DNA from: UBA8437 sp003445035
GTDB taxonomy: Bacteria; Planctomycetota; Planctomycetia; Planctomycetales; Planctomycetaceae
NCBI GenBank assembly: GCA_937901285.1
Contig: CALCHI010000458.1
Location: 1 to 44,175, forward strand
Reading direction: 5' to 3'
DNA length: 44,175 bases
In this document: positions 16,989 to 24,724 of the stretch, piece by piece
How the letters are laid out: each line of letters begins with the position of its first letter
Position numbering within the stretch: position 1 is the stretch's first letter
The notes under the pieces: generated by a model
The model's input: the letters and a program-made list of their open reading frames with translations, nothing else
The model's database searches: none
Told to the model about the DNA's origin: nothing
Made by a program: the position numbers and the translations under genes

Positions 16989-17083
16989 GGCGTCGGCGAC
17001 AGCACGATCCGCCGTCGAACAGTTTCCAGCCGCACCCCGTCCAACTCACCCGAACGGAATGACGATCACCGCAAACAGCGGTC

Positions 17084-17305
17084 TCAGCCTTCCGGCGTCG
17101 TCACGGACGCAGCATCCGCGTCCGACTCTTCAGCAGCCGCCTGCTCCGTGCGAATCGCATCGTGCACTTCGCTGCGATGAATCGGAACTTCCCGTGGAGC
17201 TTCGATCCCGAGACGCACCTTGTCACCGCGGACTTCCACAACCGTGATCACGATATTCTCGTTGATCACGATGCTCTCGCTCCGCTTGCGGGACAGAACC
17301 AGCAT
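17084..17305 (-). CDS. csrA: Carbon storage regulator CsrA
   Basis: The 73-residue protein opens MLVLSRKRSESIVINENI, the unmistakable CsrA start, and continues IVITVVEVRGDKVRLGIEAP and VPIHRSEVHDAI. Arg residues in the first strand and near VPIHR form the RNA-binding surface of the dimer. CsrA binds GGA-containing mRNA leaders and alters translation or stability. About 20 acidic/Ala-rich residues follow the conserved core, a normal variable tail. The start at 17305 has only a weak Shine-Dalgarno (GAGAG, 8 bases upstream). The upstream gap of 462 bp to the HU gene may hold its promoter, but none was clear. No FliW or flagellar gene is nearby. Confidence 0.95.
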   Translation of the reverse strand: MLVLSRKRSESIVINENIVITVVEVRGDKVRLGIEAPREVPIHRSEVHDAIRTEQAAAEESDADAASVTTPEG

Positions 17306-17693
17306 CAGCAGGTCTCTCGGGAGGTGATGTTCGACCGTTCAGCGACCGTCTCAGGCCACCCAACGAACGACCAATTGAGTCTTCACCTGGTTTCGAAGCG
17401 TTTCTCAGACCACCAACCTCTGCCAAAAGAGGCTAACAGACCGCAGAAAACGCAACGAATCCAAGCGCACCGCATTCTACGAACGGAGAATACGCCGGTC
17501 AACCACCTCGCAACCCGGTCTCCGGGTCATCACACAGTGAAAACGCACCGAGACCAACGGCCCAACGACGGACCGAGCCCGACCCGCCGCACCGATTGCA
17601 TCGGAAACCGTATATCGACAACGACTTACGTCACCGACCTGCTGCCGAATCGCCACTCGCGGATCACCGAGTACCTTGCGCCACAACCCCGGC
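17306..17693. other. Non-coding gap between csrA and the HU gene
   Basis: The gap is less GC-rich than the flanking genes. It holds the csrA leader (minus strand) and a short CCTCT/AGAGG dyad near 17417-17432. An open plus-strand frame crosses it but is antisense to both flanking genes and shows no protein-like composition. I see no RNA gene. Confidence 0.5.
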
Positions 17694-17718
17694 AAAAAAA
17701 CACCAAAATCGGCGTTTT
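17694..17718 (-). terminator. Rho-independent terminator after the HU-like gene
   Basis: On the minus strand AAAACGCC (17711-17718) pairs with GGTGTTTT (17697-17704) around a six-base GATTTT loop. The T-run continues to 17694. It lies about 50 bp past the HU stop codon, so HU and csrA are probably separate transcripts. Confidence 0.75.
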
Positions 17719-17767
17719 CGAGGCATCTAAACGAACCGAAGAGACGAATCGACCTTCGCTGCCACTG

Positions 17768-18145
17768 CTAGAACGATGGAGACTCGTCAGCAGCAGGCTC
17801 TTCGACAGCCGCTGGGGCAGCCGCTGGGGCAGCCGCTGGTGATGAAACCAGGTCTTTCAGACCCTTGAGAGGCCGAACCTTGACGACGGTCTGAGCCGGC
17901 TTGGCTTCACCCATTTTGGTCTCACCCGTAAACGGGTTCGTCCGCGGACCGGCCGGAACAGCGGCCTTGACCCGTGTCGTCACCTTCATCAAACCCGGCA
18001 CGTTGAAGGGGTTTCCTTCGTTCAACTCGCTGCCGATCAGTGTCCCGATCGCACCGATCACGTCCTCAATCTGTCCCTTCGACAGCCCGGTTGATTCAGC
18101 CAGGCTGGACAGAACCTGGGTCTTGGTCATCGCTTTTCCGGCCAT
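17768..18145 (-). CDS. HU/IHF-like DNA-binding protein with Pro/Ala tail
   Basis: This 125-residue protein has the HU fold order: an N-terminal helical part (MTKTQVLSSLAESTGLSKGQ), then the sheet and DNA-gripping arm (NVPGLMKVTTRVKAA, then GPRTNPFTGETKMGEAKPA), and a final helix KGLKDL. HU dimers bend and compact DNA. The arm differs from E. coli HU: the canonical G-R-N-P-x-T-G is G-P-R-T-N-P-F-T-G, and the intercalating proline region is altered, as in planctomycete-type HU proteins. The tail after residue 100 is a repeated Ala-Ala-Pro segment followed by acidic residues. ATG 18145 has GAGAGAGGAA six bases upstream. A strong promoter and a terminator flank it as a single-gene unit. Confidence 0.9.
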   Translation of the reverse strand: MAGKAMTKTQVLSSLAESTGLSKGQIEDVIGAIGTLIGSELNEGNPFNVPGLMKVTTRVKAAVPAGPRTNPFTGETKMGEAKPAQTVVKVRPLKGLKDLVSSPAAAPAAAPAAVEEPAADESPSF

Positions 18146-18210
18146 GTGAGTTCCTCTCTCTTTGTCTCGACATCCTGAGCAGACCGCCAACGCCGCCTGC
18201 ATGGTGGCGT

Positions 18211-18239
18211 AGTAAACTCGCGAACCCCCGTGTTGTCAA
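18211..18239 (-). promoter_or_regulatory. Strong sigma70-type promoter of the HU-like gene
   Basis: On the minus strand a perfect TTGACA (18234-18239) is followed after 17 bp by TTTACT (18211-18216). The predicted start site is about 60 bp upstream of ATG 18145. Strong expression would fit an abundant nucleoid protein. Confidence 0.7.
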
Positions 18240-18414
18240 CGAATCCTCGGCGTTTTTCCGCCACTTTTGATTCTCATAAGATCAACCGCTCTTTATGCAC
18301 GGGCTCCTCGGACGGCCCAAATCGCGCTGAAAACTCCTCTGCCGGACTTGCCGCCTCTCTCGGGTCGCGTCACCTTTGGTGCGACGAGCAGTGAATTTGA
18401 GGGGAGATTGAGCG

Positions 18415-19098
18415 TTGCGGATCGTGGCCGGACAGTATCGACGACGCAAGGTCTTGTCTCCACCGGGGAACACCACTCGCCCGATTCCGGATCTGCTCAA
18501 GGAGATTGTGTTCCAGCGACTCGAAGACCTCGACCTGGTCGCTGATCGCAAGGTGGCAGACCTGTTTGCCGGGACGGGGACGATCGGTCTGGAAGCACTC
18601 AGCCGAGGAGCCCGTTCGGTCGTGTTTGTCGAAGCCGATCGCCGTGTTCACGAAATCCTGAAAAAGAACGTCGAGAAAATCGGGATCCGCGAGGACTACC
18701 TGTGCTGGAAAACCGACATGCTCCGCTGCTCGTTCCGACCGAAAAACGTCGACCACCTGCTGCCGTTCGACCTGGTCTTCTGCGATCCCCCCTTCGCCAT
18801 GATCCCTCGCCTGGTTGACCGTTCGCCGCTGTTCCGGTCGCTGCAGAGACTGGCTCGAGAAGGCACGACCAGCGACGACGCGGTGATGCTGCTACGAACT
18901 CCGACCGAGTCCTCGTTCACGATCCCCGAGGATTGGAGCCACCAGGACTGCTGGACGATCCAGGAAATGGACGTGCACCTGTACCGACGTCAGCCAGTGT
19001 CACTCCAGTCCGAGGCTCCTTCGATGACTCCCCCGGTTACACCCGACCACAGTTCGACCCCAGTCGACGATTTCCCACAGGAGGGCGACCTGCCATGA
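18415..19098 (+). CDS. rsmD: 16S rRNA (guanine966-N2)-methyltransferase RsmD
   Basis: The 227-residue SAM-dependent methyltransferase starts MRIVAGQYRRRKVLSPPG, the typical RsmD head (R-I-I-x-G-x-x-R-G-R-x-L). The SAM-binding motif is VADLFAGTGTIGLEALSRGA, and the catalytic motif is FDLVFCDPPF (Asp124-Pro-Pro-Phe127). It modifies G966 of 16S rRNA in the assembled 30S head. The C-terminal 40 residues are an extra Pro/Ser-rich tail. The TTG start at 18415 is supported by AGGGGAG about 10 bases upstream. The stop overlaps the SDR start as ATGA (19095-19098). Confidence 0.93.
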   Translation: MRIVAGQYRRRKVLSPPGNTTRPIPDLLKEIVFQRLEDLDLVADRKVADLFAGTGTIGLEALSRGARSVVFVEADRRVHEILKKNVEKIGIREDYLCWKTDMLRCSFRPKNVDHLLPFDLVFCDPPFAMIPRLVDRSPLFRSLQRLAREGTTSDDAVMLLRTPTESSFTIPEDWSHQDCWTIQEMDVHLYRRQPVSLQSEAPSMTPPVTPDHSSTPVDDFPQEGDLP

Positions 19099-19877
19099 GT
19101 GTTCTGGATCGATTTCGTCTCGACGGCAAACGCCTGTTCATCACCGGAGGCAGCCGGGGACTGGGCCGCGAAATGTCGTTGGCCTGTGCCGAGGCCGGAG
19201 CCGACGTGGTGTTGGTCGGCCGCAACACCGAGAGCCTCGAAACCACCGCCGCAGACATTCGCGAGCGAGGGCGGCAGGCGGTGACCATCACCGCCGACGT
19301 GGGCCAGATGGACCAGTGCGAATCCGCCTGCCAGACGGCACTCCAGGAGCATGGGCCAATTGACATCCTGATCAACAACGTCGGCGGCCGTCGGATCGAC
19401 ATCCCCACCACCGAGATGCCACTGGAGGAGTGGCAAAGGATTCTCGACCTGAACCTCAACAGCACCTTTCTCTGCACCAAGCTGATCGGCGGAGCGATGG
19501 TGGCCCGGGGCTCCGGAGGGCGGGTGATCAACATCGCATCGATCTCGGGAATGGTCGTCAATCGGGACATCGGGGGACGCAGCTACGAGACCTCCAAGGC
19601 CGCGGTGATCCATTTCACCCGTGCGACTGCCGCCGACTGGGCCCCCTCCCAGGTCACCGTCAACGCAATCTGTCCCGGAGGATTCATGACCGAACCGAAC
19701 GTGAAGTGGGCAGCCGAGAACCCCGCAATCATCACGACGTTTCGCGACCAGATCCCCGCCGGCGACTTTGGACAACCCGAAGACATGGGCCCCCTGGCCG
19801 TGTACCTGGCCAGCGACGCCTCCCGTTACATCACCGGGGCCTCGATCGTCATCGATGGCGGTTACACGCTCTGGTAG
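19095..19877 (+). CDS. Short-chain dehydrogenase/reductase
   Basis: The 260-residue protein is a classical SDR: cofactor motif TGGSRGLG (17-24), NNVGG in place of NNAG, catalytic Ser149 in INIAS, and Tyr164-x-x-x-Lys168 in SYETSK. The end ITGASIVIDGGYTLW is typical. Arg43 in VGRNTE after the second strand points to NADP(H). Sequence style is that of gluconate/3-oxoacyl reductase-like SDRs; the substrate is unknown. It overlaps the rsmD stop (ATGA) and so is translationally coupled to it, although no functional link is obvious. The longer frame from 18933 lies within rsmD and is ignored. Confidence 0.93.
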   Translation: MSVLDRFRLDGKRLFITGGSRGLGREMSLACAEAGADVVLVGRNTESLETTAADIRERGRQAVTITADVGQMDQCESACQTALQEHGPIDILINNVGGRRIDIPTTEMPLEEWQRILDLNLNSTFLCTKLIGGAMVARGSGGRVINIASISGMVVNRDIGGRSYETSKAAVIHFTRATAADWAPSQVTVNAICPGGFMTEPNVKWAAENPAIITTFRDQIPAGDFGQPEDMGPLAVYLASDASRYITGASIVIDGGYTLW

Positions 19878-19964
19878 GCAAACGCTCTTGGAGCCCCACA
19901 CGTCAATCGACTACCCTCCCGGCCGTCCTCGTCTCCCCAGTTCCCGGTCGGCCGCAGTAGCCCG

Positions 19965-20264
19965 ATGGCAACCCCCCACATCCTCGCTGACCGCAGGATT
20001 ACGGCCCGTTTCGTCGTGGCCCTGTCGGTCGTCCTGGTACTCGCCTGGGCCTGTGGCTGCGACCACCCGGTGGCCAAGGCACTTCACCCCTCAAATATCC
20101 TCCACGAGTTGCGGCCTCACCGTCTCTGGAGAAAGAACCAGAACCGCCCGTTGACCGAAAACGCCTATTTTTCGGTTTCGCCGGCCCCGAAGGTGACCTC
20201 ACCCGGAGATCAGTTCGGCCGCTCCACCGGCAAGCAACTCGTCGGCAACCGCCAGGCCAAGTGA
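19965..20264 (+). CDS. Small hypothetical lipoprotein (99 aa)
   Basis: An arginine-containing head is followed by a hydrophobic segment (FVVALSVVLVLAWACGC) that ends in a lipobox-like Ala-Cys-Gly-Cys. The short mature part has ELRPHRLWRKNQNRP and NAYFSVSPAP, a pattern I associate loosely with small planctomycete lipoproteins. The last 66 bp overlap the convergent hemC gene. The coding choice over this overlap is dominated by hemC, so the true end may be a by-product of that. No known domain; function unknown. Confidence 0.5.
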   Translation: MATPHILADRRITARFVVALSVVLVLAWACGCDHPVAKALHPSNILHELRPHRLWRKNQNRPLTENAYFSVSPAPKVTSPGDQFGRSTGKQLVGNRQAK

Positions 20265-21149
20265 CTCGGCGAGATCAACAGTCGCCGCCTCGGCCTCGGA
20301 CCGGACCGCAACCCGCCGCGTGCCCTCTGAATCGAGCACAACACCCTGCAGCCACAGGCGACCATCGGCCTCACCGGTGCGCACGCCCACCGGAGCGTGA
20401 CATCCGGCTCGCAGGCGAGACAACATGGCACGTTCGGCCGCGGTGGCCCGGTGTGTTGCCGGGTCGCCGATTGTCTCCAGTCGCGCGATCGTCTCGGCAT
20501 CGTCGCCGCGGCATTCCAGGCCCAGTGCTCCTTGTCCGACAGCCGGCAACACGACATCCGGATCCAACACCGCGGTGATCCGCTCGCCCAGTTCCAGTCG
20601 CTCGAGCCCGGCGACGGCCAGCACCACCGCGTCGTATTCGTCCTCCTCCAACTTCCTCAACCGGGTCTCCACATTGCCCCGGATCCCGACCACTTCCAGA
20701 TCGGGACGGCGATGTCGGATCTGAGCCTGGCGACGCGGACTCCCCGTCCCCACCCTGGACCCGATCGCCAGCACCTCCAGCCCACCGTCGGCATCGACCG
20801 GCGCCGACACCGGCCGGCCGACGATCACCGCATCGCCGGACTTGCCACGTTCGGGCACCGACGCCAGTAGCAGCCCATCGACGACCTCGGTCGGCAGGTC
20901 CTTGAGACTGTGGACGGCGAGGTCGGCACGGCCGTCCAGCACCGCCAGTTGGACTTCGCGGGTGAACACTCCGGTCCCGCCCATCGCATCCAGCCGCTGG
21001 ACACGGTCACGGTCCCCCTCGGTGCTCACCTCCACAAGTTCCACCGCCAAGCCCGACTCGGCCGACTCGAGCAGGCCGGCAACGTGACGAGCCTGCCAGA
21101 GCGCCAACCGACTCGCTCGCGTGGCGATCCGGACCACCGCATCGCTCAC
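20199..21149 (-). CDS. hemC: Hydroxymethylbilane synthase (porphobilinogen deaminase)
   Basis: The product has 316 residues. It polymerises four porphobilinogen molecules into hydroxymethylbilane in haem synthesis. Family marks are IATRASRLALWQA, the active-site region VHSLKDLPTE with the catalytic Asp, GSPRRQAQI for substrate binding, and the dipyrromethane cofactor Cys250 in RLRAGCHAPVG. The end of domain 3 is complete. The start is GTG at 21149, which overlaps the DUF502 stop (GTGA), so the two genes are coupled. The other haem gene candidate in the window, at 29341-30666, is not adjacent. Confidence 0.97.
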   Translation of the reverse strand: MSDAVVRIATRASRLALWQARHVAGLLESAESGLAVELVEVSTEGDRDRVQRLDAMGGTGVFTREVQLAVLDGRADLAVHSLKDLPTEVVDGLLLASVPERGKSGDAVIVGRPVSAPVDADGGLEVLAIGSRVGTGSPRRQAQIRHRRPDLEVVGIRGNVETRLRKLEEDEYDAVVLAVAGLERLELGERITAVLDPDVVLPAVGQGALGLECRGDDAETIARLETIGDPATHRATAAERAMLSRLRAGCHAPVGVRTGEADGRLWLQGVVLDSEGTRRVAVRSEAEAATVDLAESLGLAVADELLAGGAAELISG

Positions 21150-22255
21150 ACCGGCTCTCCCGTGGCATCCTTGGCCACATCAGGACCCTCCGATGACTGT
21201 CCACCCGGTTCCGGCACGACACTAAGTTCACTCTCCGACGGACGGGTCACCACCGGCTGATCGGCGTCGCCTGTCAATCGCTGAGTCAACGCCTGCTGCA
21301 ATGACTCGGGAGTCACCTTTTGATTGGCGGGGACCAGGACACCACACGAGATGCAGAACTGGAAGGCCTGGTCGATGGTCATGTCCAGGTCGATGATCTC
21401 GTTCTTGGGCACGTTGATCGTGTAACCGGTTACCGGCATCGGCGAAGTCGGCACCAGGATGCTGACCAGGGGCACGCCGGCCGACGTGGTCATCTCCAGC
21501 AGGCTCTCACCGGTCACGAAGCCCAGCGACCAGATGCCCTTGCGTGGATACTCGATCGCCACGATCCGGTTGTATTCGATTGTCCGCTCGGTGAAAAGAA
21601 AATCGGTGACCTGCTTGACCGACGAGTAGACGTTGCTGACCAGCGGGACCCGGCCGACAAATGCGGATTCGAACTTCCGCACGGCCCAGCCTCCCATCCC
21701 CTTGGTGAACAGTGTTCCGAGGAAGAACAGCAAGATGATCACGATCAACGACGCAACGATGCTCAGCGTCAACTGGCCGCGGAAGTGCTGTTCGGTCGCG
21801 ATGAACATGTAGATGCCCCTGCTGCTGCGGGGCATCTCGGCGGACGTCGTATTCTTGAAAACGAAATGGAAATCATCGAACGGCACGGCCCCGCCGTTGA
21901 TCACGACATACTCCTGGGACGGATCCTCCCGGAGCTTGTACAGCTTGGGCAGATCCTCACGCTGGACTCCGGCTCCCTGCGCCACCCCCGTGTATTCGCT
22001 CTCGTCGAGCAGACGAAATTCTCCGGGGGCAAAATCCAACGATTCGTCCAGGCTGACGGCATAGGCCCACTGCACGCTGACGCTGATCGGCCGCACGATG
22101 TAGCTGTAGACCCCCTGGCCGAGCCAGAGGAGGATCACCACCGTCAGGATCAGCGGCAGGCTGATCGAAAGACCGCCGAGAAAGTTCCGGATGAGGACTC
22201 CCGGGCCACGCGATTTCCGCGTGGTGGGGCCATCGCCACTGGAATTCGGTGCCAT
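21146..22255 (-). CDS. DUF502 family membrane protein
   Basis: The protein has 369 residues from ATG 22255, with two main hydrophobic regions (near the N-terminus, GLSISLPLILTVVILLWLG, and the mid part, IVASLIVIILLFFLGTLF). The DUF502 hallmark follows: VPLVSNVYSSVKQVTDFLF and then AIEYPRKGIWSLGFVTGE. The usual DUF502 protein is about 200 residues. This one has an inserted loop of about 90 residues between the two TM regions and a Ser/Pro/Glu-rich tail of about 60. Function is not established; the plant homologues LCV/COV act in membranes. A TTG at 22288 could add 11 residues. It lies between comF and hemC and overlaps hemC. Confidence 0.88.
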   Translation of the reverse strand: MAPNSSGDGPTTRKSRGPGVLIRNFLGGLSISLPLILTVVILLWLGQGVYSYIVRPISVSVQWAYAVSLDESLDFAPGEFRLLDESEYTGVAQGAGVQREDLPKLYKLREDPSQEYVVINGGAVPFDDFHFVFKNTTSAEMPRSSRGIYMFIATEQHFRGQLTLSIVASLIVIILLFFLGTLFTKGMGGWAVRKFESAFVGRVPLVSNVYSSVKQVTDFLFTERTIEYNRIVAIEYPRKGIWSLGFVTGESLLEMTTSAGVPLVSILVPTSPMPVTGYTINVPKNEIIDLDMTIDQAFQFCISCGVLVPANQKVTPESLQQALTQRLTGDADQPVVTRPSESELSVVPEPGGQSSEGPDVAKDATGEPV

Positions 22256-22292
22256 CGTCGACTCACAAGGAAACGGATCAATCGGCAACCGG

Positions 22293-23099
22293 TCAGATCG
22301 TCGCCCGGTCAGAACGGCCAGCGGTCACCGACACAACGGCGACAACAGCCACACTGACCCGGTCGGCCCCCCCTTGCCTCAGTGTCCGGGCGGCCTGGTG
22401 AGCCGTCGTGCCGGTTGTCAGGACGTCATCAACCAGCAACACGTGAACCCCATCGATCCTGCCGCGTCGCCAAACGCAAAACGAATCACCGAGATTGGCT
22501 CGGCGCCTGGCAGCCGACAAACTCGACTGGTCGGGAGTCCGACGTGCTTTGCGGAGTATATGCCTGCCCACGGGGACACGCAAGCACCGTCCCAGCACCC
22601 CGGCAAGTGTCTCGGCCTGGTTGTGCGCCACGGCAATCCGTTTGGTCCAGTGCTGAGGCACCGGCACGACCAGATCGACCCCCAGTCGTCGCAACGCCGC
22701 ACCCCGACACTCCCAGAACCACTCGCCCAACGCCGCCGCCAACGGTTCGGCACCATCGGACTTGCCCCCGATGCATGCCTCCCGCAAGGCCCCCTCGTAG
22801 AGTCCCAACCTCTCGACACCGCGGAACGCCCACTGGCGGCCGCGACAGTGGAAACACCGCGACAGATCACTCGAAGTGAGATGCGGTCCGGCCGGCTGTC
22901 CGCAGCGGCCACACCGCCGGCCCGCCCCATCCCCAATCTCATTCCGGCAGATCGTGCACAACCCCCGTCCACCGTCGGAGCCACACAGCGGGCAATGAGG
23001 TGGGTAGACCAGGTCCCACAGCCGTGACATGGCCCGGCTGTTGCCAGCCGCTTCACGGCACAGCATTCGATTCAGCCACCGTTTCACCGAGCGTTTCAT
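22293..23099 (-). CDS. ComF-family phosphoribosyltransferase-like protein
   Basis: The 268-residue protein has the ComF layout. Two zinc-binding clusters come first (C36/C39 with C48/C51, and C63/C66 with C82/C85). A PRT fold follows, with VDLVVPVPQHWTKRIAVA-type substrate hood residues and the PRPP loop VLLVDDVLTTGTT. In naturally competent bacteria ComF works in DNA uptake; in many others its role is unknown. No other competence gene is in the window. ATG 23099 has AAGGGG upstream; the ATG 69 bp later (MSRLWDL) is an alternative closer to the usual start. It heads the minus-strand set comF-DUF502-hemC. Confidence 0.9.
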   Translation of the reverse strand: MKRSVKRWLNRMLCREAAGNSRAMSRLWDLVYPPHCPLCGSDGGRGLCTICRNEIGDGAGRRCGRCGQPAGPHLTSSDLSRCFHCRGRQWAFRGVERLGLYEGALREACIGGKSDGAEPLAAALGEWFWECRGAALRRLGVDLVVPVPQHWTKRIAVAHNQAETLAGVLGRCLRVPVGRHILRKARRTPDQSSLSAARRRANLGDSFCVWRRGRIDGVHVLLVDDVLTTGTTAHQAARTLRQGGADRVSVAVVAVVSVTAGRSDRATI

Positions 23100-23266
23100 C
23101 GGGGAACCCCTTGGCCCCGTGCCCCGCCTGCACCGGGTATTCTAACCACCCGGGACTCCCGTGACACCGTGTCAAATCCGAGTCCCTCCCGATCAGCCAT
23201 GAATCTCCAGCACACGGCTCACTGCTTGGTGCATTCCCGGCTCAGACGGTTACAGTGGTCGGGGTG

Positions 23267-24721
23267 ATGTCTGCCCCACCCCCAGCCACTCCTCCCCGCA
23301 CCGCCGAACCGCCAACGGTCATCGTCGGCGGCGGACTGGCCGGGCTGTCGGCTGCGGTGGGGCTGGCGACCCAGGGACGTCCCGCCCTGCTGTTCGAATC
23401 GCGACTCCGCCTGGGCGGTCGCGCGGGATCGTTCCACGATGGTGCCACCGAGGAGTGGATCGACCACTGCCAGCACGTCGGCATGGGTTGTTGCACGAGC
23501 CTGCTCTGGCTGATCGAGACCGTGGGACTCGAAGAGTGTTTCCGACGAGACCGGTCTCTGCATTTCGTCGCCCCACCCGATTCGGCATCGCCCCGGCCCC
23601 CTCCCATCCACCGATTGCAGGCCGCACATCTGCCGGCCCCACTCCACCTGCTGCCGGGACTCTCGCAACTGAAATACCTCAACGGTCGTCAGCGGCGGGA
23701 AATCCGACGTGGAATGCTGGCCCTGGCCCGCTCCTCCGGTCCCGATCTCGACAAGTCCTTCGCCGATTGGCTGGCCGAACATGGCCAATCTCCCGGATCG
23801 GTGGCAGGTTTCTGGGAAGTGATTCTCGTCAGTGCCCTCTCGGAATCTCTCGACCACATCGCCGTTTCTCACGCCCGCCACGTCTTCGTTTCCGGCTTCC
23901 TCGGACACCGGAGCGGCTGGGAACTGATCGTCCCCCGCGTTCCACTCGAGGAGATCTATGGAAAACGGCTTTCGAACTGGTTGGCCGATCATGGAGTCGA
24001 GGTCCGTACGGGGTCCGGTGTGCGGGGAGTCGAGTGGAAGAACGAGCGGGTCTTGGGGGTGCGGTTGGCGGACGAAAGCGTCGTGGCGGCCGACCGAGTG
24101 GTCCTGGCTGTGCCCCACCACCGTCTCGCCGACCTGCTCCCCGAACCGCTTGACACCCACCCCCAGGTCACCGCACTGGAACAACTCGACACCGCTCCAA
24201 TCGCCGCGGTGCATCTCTGGTTCGACCGGCCCGTCACCGACCTGCCTCACGCCGTGCTGGTCGGCCGCCTCGGCCAGTGGATGTTCCGTCGCGAATCCCC
24301 TTCCGGAAACGGCGACTACCTCCAGGTGGTCATCAGCGCGGCCCACCACGTGACCGGCCGCGACCGCGAGCAGGTGATCTCCGAAGTCCTGGACGAGTTG
24401 CGTGCGATCTGGCCCGAATCGGCCGGAGCCCGTCTTCACCGCAGCCGACTGGTGATCGAACACCGTGCGGTCGTCTCTCCTCGCCCCGGCACCGATTCGC
24501 TCCGCCCCAAACAACTCTCGCCCTGGACCGGCCTGTATCTGGCCGGCGACTGGACGCAAACCGGATGGCCCAGCACGATGGAGGGCGCAGTCCGCAGTGG
24601 GCTGTCGGCCGCAGAGGCCGTGCTCGCCGACCTGTTCGTTCCCGCACAACTGCAACCCCCCGACCTGGTTCCCGGTCGACTGGCCAAGTGGCTGCTGGGA
24701 ATCGGCCGCAAAACAACCTGA
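23267..24721 (+). CDS. hpnE: Hydroxysqualene dehydroxylase HpnE
   Basis: The 484-residue FAD-dependent amine-oxidase-like enzyme begins with the dinucleotide motif VIVGGGLAGLSAAVGLA and an acidic residue at the end of the second strand (FESRLRLGGRAGS). DHCQHVGMGCCTSLLWL is the signature I associate with HpnE. The C-terminal FAD loop is LYLAGDWTQTGWPSTMEGA. HpnE removes hydroxyl from hydroxysqualene to give squalene for hopanoids or sterols. Partners HpnC and HpnD are not in this window, so they must be elsewhere. A GTG at 23255 is an alternative start. The K+ channel gene begins 3 bp after the stop. Confidence 0.92.
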   Translation: MSAPPPATPPRTAEPPTVIVGGGLAGLSAAVGLATQGRPALLFESRLRLGGRAGSFHDGATEEWIDHCQHVGMGCCTSLLWLIETVGLEECFRRDRSLHFVAPPDSASPRPPPIHRLQAAHLPAPLHLLPGLSQLKYLNGRQRREIRRGMLALARSSGPDLDKSFADWLAEHGQSPGSVAGFWEVILVSALSESLDHIAVSHARHVFVSGFLGHRSGWELIVPRVPLEEIYGKRLSNWLADHGVEVRTGSGVRGVEWKNERVLGVRLADESVVAADRVVLAVPHHRLADLLPEPLDTHPQVTALEQLDTAPIAAVHLWFDRPVTDLPHAVLVGRLGQWMFRRESPSGNGDYLQVVISAAHHVTGRDREQVISEVLDELRAIWPESAGARLHRSRLVIEHRAVVSPRPGTDSLRPKQLSPWTGLYLAGDWTQTGWPSTMEGAVRSGLSAAEAVLADLFVPAQLQPPDLVPGRLAKWLLGIGRKTT

Positions 24722-24724
24722 ACC

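Noticed and set aside
17162..17842. A 226-codon plus-strand frame crossing csrA, the gap and the HU gene
   Set aside because: It is antisense to two well-supported genes, has low-complexity His/Arg/Thr composition, and shows no domain.
23219..24655. A 478-codon minus-strand frame
   Set aside because: It lies antisense to the clear hpnE gene; GC-rich codons leave long open antisense frames. The same applies to 29236-30675, 12239-13624 and 30470-31864.
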